NCBI GenBank assembly: GCA_963730535.1
Contig: CAVSRU010000005.1
Location: 434,001 to 498,000 of the forward strand
DNA from: DASSUW01 sp963730535
GTDB lineage: Bacteria > Actinomycetota > Thermoleophilia > Solirubrobacterales > Solirubrobacteraceae
Direction: 5' to 3'
DNA length: 64,000 bases
Under the pieces are notes generated by a model. That model was given only the letters and a program-made list of their open reading frames with translations, had not been told where the DNA came from and ran no database searches. A program made the position numbers and the translations under genes. Below, one piece after another: positions 8,377 through 15,441 of the stretch. Numbering within the stretch: position 1 is the first letter of the stretch; every line of letters starts with the position of its first letter.

Positions 8377-9623
8377 GCCAGCTCCCTGCGCAGGAGCTTG
8401 CCCGAGGCGGTGCGCGGGAGCCCGTCGGCGAGCTCGATCTCCTTCGGCACCTTGAAGCGCGCGAGCCGCCCGTGTGCCCAGGCGCGAAGCTCGTCGGGCG
8501 TCGCCGGCCCGCGCAGGACGACGCGCGCGGTCACGGCCTCCCCCCACTCCGGATGCGGCCGGGCGAAGACCCCGGCATCGGCGACCGCGGGATGGGCGAG
8601 CAGCACGGCCTCGACCTCGGCCGGCGCGACGTTCTCTCCCCCGGTGACGATCGTGTCCGTCTTGCGGCCGGTCACACGGAGGCGGCCGCGGTCGTCGAGC
8701 GTCCCCAGGTCGCCGGTGCGCAGGGTGCCGCCGCCCGCCACGGTCGGCCCCTCGACGAGGATCTCGCCGTCGGGCGCGAGCGTGACGCGGACGCCGGGGA
8801 GCGCCCGGCCGCTGGTCTCGACGTCGCCGATCTCCCCCACCGTCACCTGCGAGCACGCCTGCGTGAGGCCGTAGGTCGGCGCCACCGGCCAGCCCGCGTC
8901 GCGTGCCCGCTCGAGCAGGGCGCGGGGCGCGGGCGCGCCGCCCAGCACCACCGCGCGCAGGCCGGGCGGTGGCGCGGTGCCCGCGTCGAGCAGGCGGGCG
9001 AGCTGGGTCGGGACCAGCGATGCCAGGGTCACTCCCCGCGTGTCCGGCGCCCCGAGCACCGCCGTGGTGGCGTGGATCGCCGACCGCAGCAGCACCATCA
9101 GGCCGCCGACGTGCGAGAGCGGCAGCGGGCACAGCCAACGCTCGTCGCGGTCGAGCCCGAGCGCGATGGCGGAGCCGTGCGCGCTGGCCTGGACGTTGCC
9201 GAGCGAGAGGCTCACCGCGCGCGGCGCGCCGGTGGTGCCGGAGGTGTGGACGACGAGCGCGGGGTCGTCGAGGTGGGGCGCCGTCGGCGCGGGCGCGGGC
9301 GGAGCGGGGTCGAGCGGGCCGTCGATGGTGGTCGCGGCGGTCCGCAGGCGCGCCGCCTGCTCCGGCGCGGCGAGCCGTGGATCGACCGGCATGGCCGCGG
9401 CCCCGGCCAGCAGGCAGCCGTGCAGCGCCTCGGCGAACGCCGCGCCGGCGGGCAGGGCGATGGCCACGCGGTCGCCGCGCCGGACGCCGCGGGCGGCGAG
9501 GGCGCCCGCCACCGCGCGAGCGGCGTCCAGCAGCTCGCGGTAGGTCCGGGCGCCGTCCGGCGCCTCCACGGCGGTGCGCTCGGGATGCAGGGCGGCGGCG
9601 CGCTCCAGCCAGCTCTCGCTCAC
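8373..9623 (-). CDS. menE: O-succinylbenzoate-CoA ligase-like AMP-forming enzyme
   Basis: Acyl-adenylate ligase of 416 residues that would activate o-succinylbenzoate with ATP and CoA in menaquinone synthesis. It shows the P-loop-like HTSGTTGAPRAVSLS, the PTYGLTQACSQV block, the RTGDLGTLDDRGRLRVTGRKTD hinge region in part, and the catalytic lysine near the C-terminus in TASGKLLRREL. The length is near that of short MenE proteins. The GTG at 9623 was chosen because the family N-terminus (adenylation domain start) lies just after it and a TAGCCT hexamer sits 7 nt upstream. It is divergent from menB, which supports the MenE assignment over other acyl-CoA ligases. Confidence 0.88.
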   Translation of the reverse strand: MSESWLERAAALHPERTAVEAPDGARTYRELLDAARAVAGALAARGVRRGDRVAIALPAGAAFAEALHGCLLAGAAAMPVDPRLAAPEQAARLRTAATTIDGPLDPAPPAPAPTAPHLDDPALVVHTSGTTGAPRAVSLSLGNVQASAHGSAIALGLDRDERWLCPLPLSHVGGLMVLLRSAIHATTAVLGAPDTRGVTLASLVPTQLARLLDAGTAPPPGLRAVVLGGAPAPRALLERARDAGWPVAPTYGLTQACSQVTVGEIGDVETSGRALPGVRVTLAPDGEILVEGPTVAGGGTLRTGDLGTLDDRGRLRVTGRKTDTIVTGGENVAPAEVEAVLLAHPAVADAGVFARPHPEWGEAVTARVVLRGPATPDELRAWAHGRLARFKVPKEIELADGLPRTASGKLLRRELA

Positions 9624-9630
9624 CAAGGGG

Positions 9631-9640
9631 AGGCTAGTGT
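9631..9640. promoter_or_regulatory. Overlapping divergent -10 elements of menE and menB
   Basis: TAGCCT on the minus strand (9631-9636) lies 7 nt before the menE GTG, and TAGTGT on the plus strand (9635-9640) lies 4 or 7 nt before the two candidate menB GTG codons. Two bases are shared, so initiation in the two directions may be mutually exclusive. Confidence 0.45.
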
Positions 9641-9644
9641 CTGA

Positions 9645-10472
9645 GTGGTGACCATCACGTGGACCCCGGCCGCCGAGTTCGAGGACATCCGCTACGAGAC
9701 CTCCGGCGACGGGATCGCCAAGATCACGATCGCGCGGCCCGAGGTGCGCAACGCGTTCCGTCCGCAGACGATCGTCGAGATCTCGCAGGCGCTCGAGCTG
9801 GCGCGCGAGGACGGGTCGGTCGGCGTGATCGTGCTGACCGGCGAGGGGCCGCTCGCGTTCTGCTCGGGCGGCGACCAGCGCGTGCGCGGCGACACCGGCT
9901 ACCTGGCCGACGGCGCCTCGGTCGGCCGCTTCCACGTCACCGACCTGCACGTGCAGATCCGCCGCCTCCCCAAGCCGGTGGTGGCGATGGTGGCCGGCTA
10001 CGCGGTGGGCGGCGGCCAGGTGCTCCACCTCGTCTGCGACCTCACGATCGCGGCCGACAACGCCCGCTTCGGGCAGACCGGCCCGCGCGTGGGCTCGTTC
10101 GACGGCGGCTTCGGAGCGGCCCTGCTCGCAAACACCGTCGGGGTCAAGAAGGCGAAGGAGATCTGGTTCCTGTGCCGGCAGTACGACGCCCAGCAGGCGC
10201 TCGAGATGGGGCTGATCAACACCGTCGTGCCGCTCGACCAGCTCGAGGCCGAGACCGTCCGCTGGTGCCGCGAGATGCTCGAGCTGTCGCCCTTCGCCCT
10301 GCGGCTGCTCAAGGCAAGCTTCCACGCGGCCGAGGACGGCCTGAGCGGCATCCAGCAGCTGGCCCACGACACCAACCTGCTGTTCTACGCGTCCGACGAA
10401 GCGCGCGAGGGTCGCGAGGCGTACAAGCGCAAGCGCAAGCCCGACTTCTCGCAGTTCCCCCGACGACCTTGA
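9645..10472 (+). CDS. menB: 1,4-dihydroxy-2-naphthoyl-CoA synthase
   Basis: Crotonase-fold enzyme that cyclises o-succinylbenzoyl-CoA to dihydroxynaphthoyl-CoA. 275 residues, standard for MenB. Oxyanion-hole and active-site segments are visible: FCSGGDQRVRG, AGYAVGGGQVLHLVCDLTIA and GPRVGSFDGGFG, and the C-terminus KRKPDFSQFPR is characteristic of MenB rather than other enoyl-CoA hydratases. Two adjacent GTG codons (9645, 9648) can start it; the second sits 7 nt after TAGTGT and fits the local leaderless pattern better. Its TGA overlaps the TTG of menA, so menB-menA-menC is a coupled operon. Confidence 0.96.
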   Translation: MVTITWTPAAEFEDIRYETSGDGIAKITIARPEVRNAFRPQTIVEISQALELAREDGSVGVIVLTGEGPLAFCSGGDQRVRGDTGYLADGASVGRFHVTDLHVQIRRLPKPVVAMVAGYAVGGGQVLHLVCDLTIAADNARFGQTGPRVGSFDGGFGAALLANTVGVKKAKEIWFLCRQYDAQQALEMGLINTVVPLDQLEAETVRWCREMLELSPFALRLLKASFHAAEDGLSGIQQLAHDTNLLFYASDEAREGREAYKRKRKPDFSQFPRRP

Positions 10473-11356
10473 GCCCGCTGCACATCTGGTTCATGGCGGC
10501 CAGGCCGCGGACGCTGCCTGCCGCTGTCGCACCGGTCCTGGTGGGCACCGCGCTGGCCGCCACCGAGGGGACGTTCCGACCGCTGACGTTCGTCGCCGCC
10601 ACGCTCGGGTCGGTGTTCATCCAGGTGGGCACGAACCTCTCGAACGACTACTCGGACGCCCGCCGGGGGGCGGACACGGAGGACCGGCTCGGCCCGGTGC
10701 GGGTTACGGCCGGCGGGCTCGTCCCGCCGCGGCAGGTGCTCGTGGCGACGTACGTGGCGTTCGGGCTCGCGGTGGTGGCCGGCGCCTACCTGATCGCGAC
10801 CGCCGGCTGGGAGCTGCTGCTGGTCGGCGCCGCGTCGATCCTCGCCGGCGTGCTGTACACCGGCGGGCCGCGGCCGTACGGCTACGAGGGCCTCGGCGAG
10901 GTCTTCGTGTTCCTGTTCTTCGGCGTCGTCGCCGTCACCGGCTCGTACTTCGCGCAGACTGAGCGGCTGACCTGGGAGGCGTTCGTGCTCGCCGTCCCGG
11001 TGGGGCTTCTGGCGGCGGCGATCCTGGTGGTGAACAACGTGCGCGACCTCGAGACCGACCGGCGGGCCGGGAAGCGCACGCTCGCTGTCCGGCTGGGCCG
11101 GCCGCGTGCGCGCGGCCTGTACGCGGCGATGGTCTACGCGGCGTTCGCCTGCGCGCTGCTTCCGTGGCTGCTCGGCTCGGAGGAGCTGTCGGCGTGGCTC
11201 GCGCTGGCCCTCCTCGCGCTGCCGCTGGCGGTCCCGGTCGTGAGGATCGTTCGCAACCGTACCGATGGGCCGTCGCTCAATGGTGCGCTTGCCCGCACTG
11301 GCATGCTCCAGCTCGTGTTCTGCGCGTTGCTGTCAGCCGGGATCCTGGCGAGCTGA
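10469..11356 (+). CDS. menA: 1,4-dihydroxy-2-naphthoate polyprenyltransferase
   Basis: UbiA-family integral membrane prenyltransferase, 295 residues, which attaches the polyprenyl tail to dihydroxynaphthoate to give demethylmenaquinone. The N-terminus ARPRTLPAAVAPVLVGTALA, the first Asp-rich motif NLSNDYSDARRGADTEDR and the second region NNVRDLETDRRAGKRTLAVR are diagnostic. About eight membrane helices follow the UbiA pattern. The TTG at 10469 overlaps the menB stop (TTGA) and places the conserved HIWFMAARPRT at the expected distance; an ATG at 10493 is a weaker alternative. Confidence 0.95.
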   Translation: MSPLHIWFMAARPRTLPAAVAPVLVGTALAATEGTFRPLTFVAATLGSVFIQVGTNLSNDYSDARRGADTEDRLGPVRVTAGGLVPPRQVLVATYVAFGLAVVAGAYLIATAGWELLLVGAASILAGVLYTGGPRPYGYEGLGEVFVFLFFGVVAVTGSYFAQTERLTWEAFVLAVPVGLLAAAILVVNNVRDLETDRRAGKRTLAVRLGRPRARGLYAAMVYAAFACALLPWLLGSEELSAWLALALLALPLAVPVVRIVRNRTDGPSLNGALARTGMLQLVFCALLSAGILAS

Positions 11357-12393
11357 TGGCCGAGCTGACCGTCGAGACGGTGGTGATGCGCCCGCGGGCT
11401 CCGATGTGGGCGGCGTGGGGCGTGCTGGAGGAGCGCGTGCTGCTGCGCGTGCGGCTCGACTTCGGGGGCGAGGACTTCGGCGAGGGCGAGGCGGCGCCGC
11501 TCGAGGGCTACGACGGGGTGCCGCTGGCCGCCGTGCGGGCGGCGCTCGACGCGTACGCGGGCGTGCTCGACCGGGTGAGCCCGCGCGCGAGCCACGCCGA
11601 GGTGCTGAGCGCGTGCGCGGCCGAGCGCTCGCTGCCGCAGGCGCTGGCCGCGATCGACCTCGCGCTGTGGGATCGGGCCGGCCGGCGCACCGGCTTCCCG
11701 GTCGCCAAGCTGATCGCCGCGGGAGCGGTGCCGGCCGTGGCCGTCAACGCCGTCATCGGCGCCGAGGACCGCGCCGGCGCCGCCAGCGCGGCCGCCGAGG
11801 CGGTGGCGGCCGGCTTCCGCTGCCTGAAGCTGAAGGTCGGCACCGGCGACGACGCGGGCCGCCTGGCCGCCGTGCGCGCCGCGGCGGGCGACGCGACCAC
11901 GATCCGGGTCGACGCCAACGGGGTCTGGCAGACGGCCGACGAGGCGCTCGCCAACCTGCGCGCGCTGGCGCCGGTCGGCGTCGAGCTGTGCGAGGAGCCC
12001 GTGCACGGGATCGCCGCCATGCGCGCCGTCCGGACCCGCTCGCCGGTCCCGGTGGCGATGGACGAGACGGCGGCCGAGCGCGGCGCGCTCAGCTCGGGCG
12101 CCGCAGACGCCGTATGCCTGAAGATCTCGCGCTGCGGGGGGATCTCAGGGCTGCTCCGCGACGCCCGCATGGCGCGGGCGGCGGGCACGAAGGTCTACGT
12201 CGCGTCGAACTTCGACGGCCCGCTCGGGATCGCCGCCGGGGTCCACGCGGCGGCCGGCCTGCGGGCGTCGGGGCCGGTGGCGTTCTGCGGCCTGGCGTCG
12301 TTGCGGGCGTTCGACGGGTACGAGGACGTGCTCCCGGCCCGTGACGGGGTCATCGCCGTGCCTGCGGGGCCGGGGTTGCTGCTGGGAGCCTGA
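11356..12393 (+). CDS. menC: o-Succinylbenzoate synthase (enolase superfamily)
   Basis: Dehydrates SHCHC to o-succinylbenzoate. 345 residues with the enolase-superfamily layout: an N-terminal capping domain (about 1-100), then a TIM barrel with the catalytic lysine pair in CLKLKVGTG, metal ligands in RVDANGVW, ELCEEPV and AMDETAAE, and the second lysine in AVCLKISRCGG. The ATG overlaps the menA stop by one base (TGATG). Enolase-superfamily members can be dipeptide epimerases instead, but the position directly after menB-menA makes MenC the best call. The palindromic repeat array begins two bases after the stop. Confidence 0.9.
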   Translation: MAELTVETVVMRPRAPMWAAWGVLEERVLLRVRLDFGGEDFGEGEAAPLEGYDGVPLAAVRAALDAYAGVLDRVSPRASHAEVLSACAAERSLPQALAAIDLALWDRAGRRTGFPVAKLIAAGAVPAVAVNAVIGAEDRAGAASAAAEAVAAGFRCLKLKVGTGDDAGRLAAVRAAAGDATTIRVDANGVWQTADEALANLRALAPVGVELCEEPVHGIAAMRAVRTRSPVPVAMDETAAERGALSSGAADAVCLKISRCGGISGLLRDARMARAAGTKVYVASNFDGPLGIAAGVHAAAGLRASGPVAFCGLASLRAFDGYEDVLPARDGVIAVPAGPGLLLGA

Positions 12394-12499
12394 CGAACGT
12401 CAACGGCGGCTGGGTAGGGAGCCCGGGAGCCGACCGGTGCGCGGGGAACAACGTGACAATCGACGTCGACCGGCTCGCCCGAATCCACTTTCTTCCCCG

Positions 12500-12505
12500 T
12501 CTAGA
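12500..12505. other. Second TCTAGA centre, unoccupied by an IS
   Basis: TCTAGA is flanked by ATCCACTTTCTTCC on the left and GGAAGAAGGTGGAT on the right, giving a near-perfect palindrome. It is identical to the hexamer duplicated around the IS 120 bp away, so it is an equivalent but unused target. Confidence 0.6.
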
Positions 12506-12622
12506 GGAAGAAGGTGGATTTCGATGCGCGCTGGATCACCGGATCCACGAAACTCCCCGTCAAGGCGGGATTAGGTGGATTCGGGCGCGGCGCCGATCAT
12601 CGAAATCCACCTTTGTGCGCGT

Positions 12623-13594
12623 CTAGATGTAGGACCCGAGCAGGTTGTTCAGGCGGGTGATGGGTGGTTGGCGGCCGATGGCTGTGTGTCGGCGGCGATG
12701 GTTGTAGGTATAGAGCCAGCCGTCAAGGGCTGCGGTGCGTTCTCGGCTGTCGCGGTAGATGGCGCCGTAGGCCCAGCCGGCGAGCAGGGTGCGGATGAAG
12801 CGTTCGGCTTTGCCGTTCGTCTGCGGGCGCCGCGGCCGGGTCCTGAGGTGTCCGATGCCGAGCGCGCGGCAGGCGAGGGCGTGGACGGCTGAGCGGTAGG
12901 CGGAGCCGTTGTCGGTCATGACGCGCTCGACGGTGATCCCGTGGCGGCGGTAGAAGGCCAGCGCCCTGCCGAGGAAGCCGACCGCGGTCGTGGCTTTCTC
13001 ATCGGGAAGCACCTCGGCGTAGGCCAGACGGGTGGCGTCGTCGATCGCGATGTGCACGAAGTCCCAGCCGGCCCTGCCGCGGCGGCGGCCGGCGGCGTCG
13101 GTATAGCTGCCGGTGTAGCGCTGGCCGGCGCCGGTCACCCGCTTGCCGTAGCCGCCGACGATCCGGCCGAGTTTCTTGACGTCGATGTGGACCAGCTCGC
13201 CCGGTCGCTCGCACTGATAGCGCTGCGCCGGCTCCAGGCCGAGCCGGCCAAGGCGGCCCATCCCGATCCGCGTCAGGATCCCCGAGACCGTCGAAACGGG
13301 CATCTGAAGCAGCTCCGCGATCTCCGGACCGCTAAACCGCAGCCGACGCAACGTCGCGATCGCCTCGACCCGACGCTCGCAGGTCCGATTGGCCACCACC
13401 CGCGGCGCGCTGCTGCGATCCGATAAACCGAACTCTCGGGCAGCGCGGTAGCGAGACACCCACTTCCCACACGTTCTTGGGCTGGTTTCCGCGGCCGCCG
13501 CAGCTGCCGTGATCGTCCAGCCCTGCTCGAGCACCCTGAGCACCATCCGACGCCGCTGCGTCAATGACAGGGCCGCGTTAGCGTGCAACTTCAT
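12623..13594 (-). CDS. IS481-family transposase
   Basis: DDE transposase of 323 residues. An N-terminal helix-turn-helix region (about 1-60; MVLRVLEQGWTITAAAAAAE) and a second winged-helix region (about 60-120) are followed by an rve integrase core. The catalytic acidic residues are visible as HIDVKKLG, MTDNGSAYRS and NGKAERFIRTLL. The ATG at 13594 is the natural family start; further upstream reading enters the terminal inverted repeat. The TAG stop lies outside the element, in the duplicated TCTAGA target, so the element appears to borrow its stop codon from the insertion site. The gene looks intact and could be active. Confidence 0.93.
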   Translation of the reverse strand: MKLHANAALSLTQRRRMVLRVLEQGWTITAAAAAAETSPRTCGKWVSRYRAAREFGLSDRSSAPRVVANRTCERRVEAIATLRRLRFSGPEIAELLQMPVSTVSGILTRIGMGRLGRLGLEPAQRYQCERPGELVHIDVKKLGRIVGGYGKRVTGAGQRYTGSYTDAAGRRRGRAGWDFVHIAIDDATRLAYAEVLPDEKATTAVGFLGRALAFYRRHGITVERVMTDNGSAYRSAVHALACRALGIGHLRTRPRRPQTNGKAERFIRTLLAGWAYGAIYRDSRERTAALDGWLYTYNHRRRHTAIGRQPPITRLNNLLGSYI

Positions 13595-13676
13595 CCGGTG
13601 TCCTCCTTGGGACTGGGGCTTCGACAACCACCAGCCTCCAAGGAGGCCCGGATGAACAACGTGGTCAGGAACTACA
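12628..13676 (-). mobile_element. IS481-family insertion sequence, 1049 bp, 6-bp TCTAGA target duplication
   Basis: The termini are TGTAGGACCC at the left and, read inward from the right, TGTAGTTCCTGACC: imperfect inverted repeats starting TGTAG. Both sides are flanked by TCTAGA (12622-12627 and 13677-13682). The insertion lies exactly at the centre of a palindrome whose arms AATCCACCTTTGTGC and GCACAAAGGTGGATT now flank it. One transposase gene fills the element. The unoccupied equivalent of the target is visible in repeat copy B at 32577-32582. Confidence 0.9.
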
Positions 13677-13823
13677 TCTAGAGCACAAAGGTGGATTTGG
13701 AGATACCTCCAAACACCGAAGTACACGAAACCCCGCCTTGACGGCCGACGCGGCGGCCGGCTCCCTCACCTCCCTACCCAGCCGCAGTTGACGTTCGCCC
13801 GCGGCGCGAGAACGAAGGGCCAT

Positions 13824-13842
13824 CCAGCCGCCGTTGACGTTT
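13824..13842 (+). repeat. Isolated half-site of the palindromic repeat family
   Basis: CCAGCCGCCGTTGACGTTT repeats the outer arm of copies A and B (CCAGCCGCCGTTGACGTTC in copy B) 27 bp beyond copy A, just before the end of the regulator gene. It suggests a second, decayed element boundary or repeated terminal addition. Confidence 0.6.
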
Positions 13843-13883
13843 CGCCGGCGGCACGCCGGCGCCGGAACGAACGCGAGCACCCG

Positions 13884-14735
13884 TCACCGAACGCTGAGCT
13901 CGGCGGCGGCGCTGACGGGATCGGACCCGAGGTGCGAGGCGCCCGCGGCGGCCGCCAGCGCGGCGGTGGCTCCCGCGCCGCCGACCGCCACCGTCACCCG
14001 CCGCGAGATGCGCGCGAGCGCGGGTGCCGCCGCGTGCAGCGGCTCCGGCTGAACGGCGCCGATCACCACCAGCGTGGGGTCGACGAGGCCGATGGTGCTC
14101 TCGAGTGCCTCGGTGGGCGTGTCGGGCCCGAGGTAGGTGACCCGCCAGCCGCGCCGGTGCAGCGCGAGGCCGCAGCACAGCAGGCCGATGTCGTGCCGCT
14201 CGCCTGACGGGCAGGCCAGGACCGCTCGGGGGCCGAGGCCCTCGTCCCATTCGCGGGCCAGGCCTCGGAGGCGGCCGGTCACGAGCTCGGTCGCGAAGTG
14301 CTCCTGTGCGACGGAGAGCTCCCCGCGGGCCCATCCTTCGCCGACCTCGTGCAGCACCGGCAGCACGACGTCCCGCAGCGCGCTGTCCAGCGAGCGAGCG
14401 CCGAGGATGCGGTCGAGCGCGGCGTGCGCGCCCGCGGAGTCGTAGCCGACGAGCGGCCCCAGCAGGTCCGGGGTCTCGGCCACCGGAGGCTCGGCCGTCA
14501 GCGCCGCCGAGACCTCGTTCGCCGCCTCTGAGGCGGCCCAGCCGCCCTGGATCAGCTCGCGCATCCGCCTCGCCCGCGCCTCGTCGTCGGAGCCGTAGAC
14601 GCGATAGCCGCCGCCGGTCCGCCGCGGACGCAGGACGCCGTAGCGGCGCTCCCAGGCCCGCAGGGTCTCCTGACCGACGCCGACGCGCCGGCTGAGCTCG
14701 CCGATGCGCACGCCGGACGGCCGCGGAGGAACCAT
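13884..14735 (-). CDS. litR: LitR/CarH-type MerR regulator with adenosylcobalamin light-sensing domain
   Basis: Transcription regulator of 283 residues. A MerR helix-turn-helix occupies about residues 8-75 (VRIGELSRRVGVGQETLRAW). A four-helix cap domain follows with Trp135 and Glu145-His146, the W-x9-EH signature of CarH photoreceptors. A cobalamin-binding Rossmann domain carries GERHDIG (His181), an E-variant of the DxHxxG motif that ligates cobalt. By family knowledge the dark, AdoB12-bound tetramer represses and light dissociates it. It is divergent from an ECF sigma gene, the arrangement known for LitR/LitS. TATTAC 10 nt before the ATG could be its -10. Confidence 0.9.
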   Translation of the reverse strand: MVPPRPSGVRIGELSRRVGVGQETLRAWERRYGVLRPRRTGGGYRVYGSDDEARARRMRELIQGGWAASEAANEVSAALTAEPPVAETPDLLGPLVGYDSAGAHAALDRILGARSLDSALRDVVLPVLHEVGEGWARGELSVAQEHFATELVTGRLRGLAREWDEGLGPRAVLACPSGERHDIGLLCCGLALHRRGWRVTYLGPDTPTEALESTIGLVDPTLVVIGAVQPEPLHAAAPALARISRRVTVAVGGAGATAALAAAAGASHLGSDPVSAAAELSVR

Positions 14736-14745
14736 GGCGGACACG

Positions 14746-14751
14746 GTAATA
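14746..14751 (-). promoter_or_regulatory. Putative -10 element of the litR-type gene
   Basis: TATTAC on the minus strand ends 10 nt before the ATG at 14735. A TTGTAC-like -35 at 14767-14772 would overlap the first TGTACA box, which would allow autorepression. Confidence 0.4.
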
Positions 14752-14765
14752 ACTTTGACGCCCTC

Positions 14766-14793
14766 TGTACAAACCCTGCATGAGATCTGTACA
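14766..14793. promoter_or_regulatory. Putative CarH/LitR operator: 11-bp-phased TnTACA boxes
   Basis: TGTACA occurs at 14766-14771 and again at 14788-14793, exactly 22 bp apart, with a weak TGCATG at the intermediate 11-bp position (14777-14782). CarH-type regulators are known to bind 11-bp direct repeats with a TnTACA core. On the plus strand the first box serves as a plausible -35 and TACACT (14790-14795) as the -10 of the sigma-factor promoter, 18 bp apart. On the minus strand the same box overlaps the -35 of the regulator gene. Confidence 0.6.
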
Positions 14794-14876
14794 CTGCCGT
14801 TGCGCCAGGTTGGTCTATGGAACCGCTTCCAAGCAACGTAGACTGCCGCCGCGCCAACTAAATGGAACCGCTTCCA
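14793..14876 (+). repeat. Tandem imperfect direct repeat spanning the sigma-factor start codon
   Basis: Unit 1 (14793-14831) and unit 2 (14842-14876) both run from ACTGCCG through GCGCCA to ATGGAACCGCTTCCA. The 15-bp 3' part is identical (14817-14831 and 14862-14876, 45 bp apart) and contains the near-palindrome TGGAACCGCTTCCA. The duplication copies the initiation region of the downstream gene. Confidence 0.75.
14817..14861 (+). other. 14-codon upstream minicistron abutting the sigma-factor start
   Basis: The duplicated ATG opens a frame of 14 codons (MEPLPSNVDCRRAN) whose TAA is followed immediately by the ATG of the ECF sigma gene, in the same frame. It may act as a leader peptide for termination-reinitiation or be a passive by-product of the duplication. 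Confidence 0.45.
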
Positions 14877-15407
14877 CAGACCCACCTTCGCGACCCGAAC
14901 GCCTTCACGGCCGCCTACCGGCGCCTCGCGCCCACGGCTCAGGCCGCCGCGGCGGCGGTGCTGCGCGACCCGGACGCGGCGCAGGACGTCGTGCAGGACG
15001 TGTTCGTCTCGCTCTGGACGCACCCCGAGACCTACCGGCCCGAGCGCGGCTCGCTGACGACCTTCGTGCGGATCATGGCCCGCAGCCGCGCCCTCGACCG
15101 CCTGCGCTCGCACGCGGCAGGCACCGCCGCGTACGGCCGCAATGCGCACGAGGCGCTCGTCCGACCCGCGGTCGCCGAGCCGGTGTCGGACACGGTGATA
15201 CGGCGCCACAACAGCCGCGCGATGCTGACCGCGCTCGACGCCCTCCCCCACGGCCAGCGCACGGCCGTGCTCCTGCACCACGTCACCGGCCTCACCGACC
15301 GCGAGCTCGCCCAGGCGACCTGCGTGCCGCTCGGCACGGCGAAGAGCCGGATCCGCCTCGGGACCGCCCGGGCCCGCGCCGCGGTCCAGCCCAGCCTCGC
15401 CGCCTAG
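14862..15407 (+). CDS. ECF-type RNA polymerase sigma factor
   Basis: Group 4 sigma factor of 181 residues. Region 2 covers about residues 15-85 (DPDAAQDVVQDVFVSLW, then TFVRIMARSRALDRLRS) and region 4 about 120-175 (LPHGQRTAVLLHHVTGLTDR with a helix-turn-helix ending GTAKSRIRLG). There is no C-terminal extension and no anti-sigma gene adjacent. Divergence from the LitR/CarH-type gene suggests it is the LitS equivalent, switched on by light through relief of repression. Its targets (often carotenoid genes in other actinobacteria) are not in the window. The ATG chosen lies in the second repeat unit; no longer in-frame start exists because a TAA precedes it. Confidence 0.9.
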   Translation: MEPLPQTHLRDPNAFTAAYRRLAPTAQAAAAAVLRDPDAAQDVVQDVFVSLWTHPETYRPERGSLTTFVRIMARSRALDRLRSHAAGTAAYGRNAHEALVRPAVAEPVSDTVIRRHNSRAMLTALDALPHGQRTAVLLHHVTGLTDRELAQATCVPLGTAKSRIRLGTARARAAVQPSLAA

Positions 15408-15441
15408 CCGCGCGCCGTCCGGCCTGAGTCATCATCTCTGC

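Larger units (their letters stand above)
12395..13797. repeat. Nested palindromic CTAG-centred repeat, copy A, interrupted by an IS
   Basis: Outer arms: GAACGTCAACGGCGGCTGGG at 12395-12414, continuing TAGGGAG to 12421, faces its near reverse complement at 13770-13797. Inside are alternating AAGGTGGATTTCG boxes in both orientations. AAGGTGGATTTCGATG (12511-12526) pairs perfectly with CATCGAAATCCACCTT (12598-12613), and CCGTCAAGGCGGG (12557-12569) pairs with 13732-13744 across the IS. Two box pairs are centred on TCTAGA: 12500-12505, and the IS target at 12622-12627. Without the IS and one target copy the element is about 348 bp. It lies between convergent menC and the MerR-type regulator gene and has no convincing open frame. 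Confidence 0.8.

Noticed and set aside
12470..12627. CRISPR-like array of AGGTGGATT boxes
   Set aside because: Boxes alternate in orientation and spacing is irregular; there are no uniform spacers and no cas genes. They are parts of nested palindromes.
12394..13800. Genomic island or prophage around the IS
   Set aside because: Apart from the single IS there are no integrase, phage structural or conjugation genes; flanking genes are core metabolism.
14817..14876. LacI-family operators TGGAACCGCTTCCA as the main control of the sigma gene
   Set aside because: The motif resembles LacI operators but no LacI gene is in the window and the match is explained by duplication of the coding start; kept only as a secondary possibility.
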